Assembly: GCA_003123965.1 (NCBI GenBank)
Contig: NNSL01000408.1
Span: 1-9,447, forward strand
Origin: Balneolaceae bacterium SMO_bin1
GTDB lineage: Bacteria; Bacteroidota; Rhodothermia; Balneolales; Balneolaceae
Reading direction: 5' to 3'
Length of the DNA: 9,447 bases
Each line of letters opens with the position of its first letter. Within the stretch, counting starts at the first letter, position 1. Made by a program: the position numbers and the translations under genes. Below the pieces are notes generated by a model. It saw only the letters and a list, made by a program, of their open reading frames with translations, searched no databases and had not been told where the DNA came from. Below, one piece after another: positions 7,255 to 9,447 of the stretch.

Positions 7255-7581
7255 ATGAATACATGGAACCGAAATATTGCTGCACTTTTTTTGCTGTTTT
7301 ACCTTCCGGTGGCAATTGGAAGCACTTTCTTCCACAACCATGGTGCAGTACAGGTTCATAATGAGTTTTTCCATACGGTAGATGCGGCAGAATCTGTTTT
7401 TAATCACGCCGATGATCACTGTATCACCTGTAAAATTCTCTCCTCCTCATACACGCAGTCCAACGGCCATGTTGGGATTTATCCGCACACCATTGATTCC
7501 TTTTTTCCCACAACCCGGCATGTATTCATTAGCAATGGCACCCATCTTTTTTCCAATCGAGCCCCGCCTTCTTTAACCTGA
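7255..7581 (+). CDS. Small membrane-anchored His/Cys-rich protein B (unit B)
   Basis: A 108-residue protein starting at ATG 7255. A short basic/polar N-terminus (NTWNRN) is followed by a hydrophobic segment (about 8-25, IAALFLLFYLPVAIGSTFF) that is a signal peptide or membrane anchor. The exported part is rich in histidine (His27, 29, 35, 40, 51, 55, 72, 78, 89, 97) and has one CxxC pair, DHCITC (Cys56, Cys59). The C-terminus is NRAPPSLT. The order of His cluster, Cys pair and terminal R[SA]PP matches small protein A on the other side of the intergenic region, so the two are probably distant homologues. It lies 71 bases upstream of the receptor B start in the same direction. A periplasmic metal chaperone or metal buffer that helps the receptor is inferred; no enzyme motif is visible. 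It resembles DUF2946/HYC_CC_PP-style small proteins only loosely. Confidence 0.8.
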   Translation: MNTWNRNIAALFLLFYLPVAIGSTFFHNHGAVQVHNEFFHTVDAAESVFNHADDHCITCKILSSSYTQSNGHVGIYPHTIDSFFPTTRHVFISNGTHLFSNRAPPSLT

Positions 7582-7602
7582 TTCTTCATTCCTTCTTTTC
7601 AC

Positions 7603-7624
7603 GCCATTTTATTTTAAAAATGGC
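7603..7624 (+). other. AT-rich hairpin between small protein B and receptor B
   Basis: A perfect 8-bp inverted repeat, GCCATTTT (7603-7610) and AAAATGGC (7617-7624), with a 6-base loop lies in the 71-base gap between the two genes of unit B. It is followed by ATCCGTTATT, which is not a U tract, so it is not a classical terminator. It could stabilise or cleave the two-gene mRNA so that the small protein and the receptor are made at different levels. That is inference. Confidence 0.35.
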
Positions 7625-7652
7625 ATCCGTTATTAATTGAATCAGTTTTACA

Positions 7653-9447
7653 ATGGGTTTCTTTAAAAGACTTTTAGGTGTTTTCGCCTGGGCTCTATTT
7701 CCACTTATAAGCTTAGGTCAAACCAACAGTTATACATTATATGGTACAGTTGAAGATGCTCGCACGGGTGATGCTTTACCCGGAGCCACTGTTTATATAG
7801 CTGAACTCGAACGCGGTAGCCATACGAGTGCAACGGGGGTTTTTGCGCTTGAAGAACTGACACCCGGTAAATTTTCAGTACGGTTCAGCTTTATTGGTTA
7901 TGAAACCCTGGATACCACCTTGGTAATTGACGCTGATACTAAAACTTAACGTTCGATTAGAGCCTTTTACGTATCAAGAAGATGAATTAGTGGTAGTGGC
8001 CGGCCGGGATTCACTCATGGAATCAAATCGATTTGTAAGCGTGATTGAAAAGGCGGAGTTAGATCAGCAGCGCGGGCAAACCTTGGGCGAAGCACTTTCC
8101 AGCGCACCAGGGGTTACACTGCTCAAAACCGGACCGTCTATCACCAAGCCAGTGATTCGCGGGCTGCATAGTCAGCGCGTGGTGATGCATAATCATGGAA
8201 TTTCCCAAGAAGGGCAGCAGTGGGGCGGAGAGCATGCCCCGGAGATTGATCCCTTTGCTCCAGACCGCATTGAGATTATCAAAGGAGCGGCCGGAGTTGA
8301 GTATGGTTTGGGAGCTATTGGAGGCATAGTACGGGTTGATGAGGCACCGATAAATAAACAAAAAGGAATACATGGGGCTGCGTATCTCAATGCATTTTCA
8401 AATAATATGCAGGCTGCAACTTCATTGCAGCTTAGCAGTGGCGTTAAATCGGTTGATGGCCTGGGTTGGCGCCTAAAAGGAAGCCTGAGGCAAGCCGGAG
8501 ATTCGCGTACGCCTAATGATGTGATCGGCAATTCCGCATTTCGGGAATCGAGTTATTCTGCGCAGCTGAATTATGAGCATGGACGCCTGGATCACGATCT
8601 CTATTACAGCCACTTTGGAACTGAGCTCGGTATTTACCGTGGCGCGCATATAGGCAATTTCACTGACTTGATGCGGGCAATTGAACGGGGACGTCCTTTG
8701 GTTGATTACGACTTTTCCTATGATATTGAAGCACCTAAACAGCAAATTTCGCATGATTTAATTCGATATGAGGGCAAATATCAGCTGCCTGATAATGCCC
8801 GTATTGAACTTACTTATGGATTTCAGGATAATCATCGGCAGGAATTTGATGCCCACAAGCGATTCAGTGATGATCCTGCGGCGCTGGAGAAACCGGCCTT
8901 TGATTTGACCCTGTACAGCCACACCGCTGATGTGAAGTATCGTCATCGCCCTATAGCTGGTTTCACCGGCTCAATTGGCATAAGCGGAAAAGCCCAGACG
9001 AATGTGCGCAAGGGATCTGGATTCCTAATTCCAAATTTCAGGGCTTACGGCGGCGGTATTTACTGGATCGAAAATTGGTCGAATGGAAAGTTATCACTGG
9101 AAACAGGTTTGCGCTACGATTATCAATGGCGGCGTATATTTGCCGTTGAAAGTAAAAACATTGACCGAGGGGATTACACCTACAACAGATTGACTTTCGT
9201 AGGTGGATTTTCATACCAACTGGGTGATACGTGGTCGCTTTCGGGCAATGCAGGGTCGGCGTGGCGCCCGCCCGGCGTTAATGAACAATTTAGTAATGGC
9301 GTTCATCATGGCACGGCTCAGTTCGAAAAGGGGAATCCTGCCCTGCAGCCCGAAAAAAGCTACACTCTGGATCTTACACTCCGAAAGGTTTCACCTCGGT
9401 TCTACGGGCAGTTGGGTGGGTTTACAAACCTTATTAATGATTATATC
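7653..9447 (+). CDS. TonB-dependent outer-membrane receptor B with carboxypeptidase-regulatory-like domain; apparent +1 frameshift; 3' end beyond window
   Basis: The start at ATG 7653 gives a signal peptide (MGFFKRLLGVFAWALFPLIS) and a CarboxypepD_reg-like domain (about 24-95, with LYGTVEDARTGDALPGATV and FSFIGYETLDTTL). The frame then stops at TAA 7947-7949 after 98 residues. In the +1 frame the sequence continues from about 7942 (LNVRLEPFTYQEDELVVVAG) with no stop to base 9447, so this is one receptor with a one-base insertion in the A run at 7941-7944. Numbering a joined product, the plug covers about 112-240, with KPVIRGLHSQRVVMHNHG (His179, His181), EGQQWGGEHAPEIDPF (His194) and RIEIIKGAAGVEYGLGAIGG. 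A barrel follows, with NGVHHGTAQFEKGNP (His551, His552) near the right edge. About 598 residues are visible, and some 150-200 are missing on the right. It is paralogous to receptor A; the His-rich plug fits a metal or metal-complex ligand. If the frameshift is real, the only obvious restart is ATG 8017, which would lack a signal peptide. Confidence 0.85.
7941..7949 (+). other. Frameshift site in receptor B
   Basis: Bases 7941-7949 read AAAACTTAA. In the frame of the N-terminal part this is AAA ACT TAA (Lys, Thr, stop). Skipping one A gives AAA CTT AAC, which continues into the plug domain. The two frames overlap only from 7927 to 7946, so the shift must lie there. A P-site lysine tRNA could slip from AAA to the overlapping AAA, but a simple one-base insertion or a sequencing error is more likely. 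Confidence 0.75.

Noticed and set aside
8059..8531. Two overlapping - strand frames of about 100 codons opposite receptor B
   Set aside because: They overlap the plug domain of receptor B, whose motifs are unmistakable, and have no recognisable features.

Overview
This window looks like chromosomal DNA from a Gram-negative bacterium of the Bacteroidota/Balneolota/Rhodothermota group; that placement is inferred from gene style. Supporting features are large TonB-dependent receptors with an N-terminal carboxypeptidase-regulatory-like domain, lipoproteins, a short PepSY-associated membrane protein of the type common in this group, and start codons without clear Shine-Dalgarno sequences. No rRNA, tRNA, CRISPR array, transposase or phage gene was seen.

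Left part (1-374, + strand): the 3' portion of a lipoprotein gene. Its lipobox end and its body lie in different frames, and the break falls at a run of seven A. It converges on the next operon, and the two stop codons share the four bases TTAA.

Middle (3973 down to 371, - strand): four closely spaced genes that probably form one operon. In transcription order they encode a lipoprotein with two LEA-14/WHy-type domains, an O6-alkylguanine-DNA alkyltransferase (ogt), a secreted metal-dependent amidohydrolase, and a PepSY-associated two-helix membrane protein. A 295-base spacer (3974-4268) holds a strong hairpin terminator and a second hairpin just before it.

Right part (4269-9447): two divergent units of the same design back to back around a 191-base intergenic region (7064-7254). 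Each unit is a small membrane-anchored His/Cys-rich protein followed by a TonB-dependent receptor. Unit A (- strand) is a 94-residue protein plus an intact 802-residue receptor. Unit B (+ strand) is a 108-residue protein plus a receptor that has a one-base frameshift after its first domain and runs off the window. The receptors share the plug motif QQ[YW]GxxH[GA]PxxDPF and a later H..GNPxLxPE motif, so they are paralogues. Two receptors, each with a small His/Cys-rich partner, suggest a duplicated metal or metal-complex uptake locus. The ligand (zinc, copper, haem or other) cannot be fixed from sequence alone. This twin locus is the most interesting part of the window.
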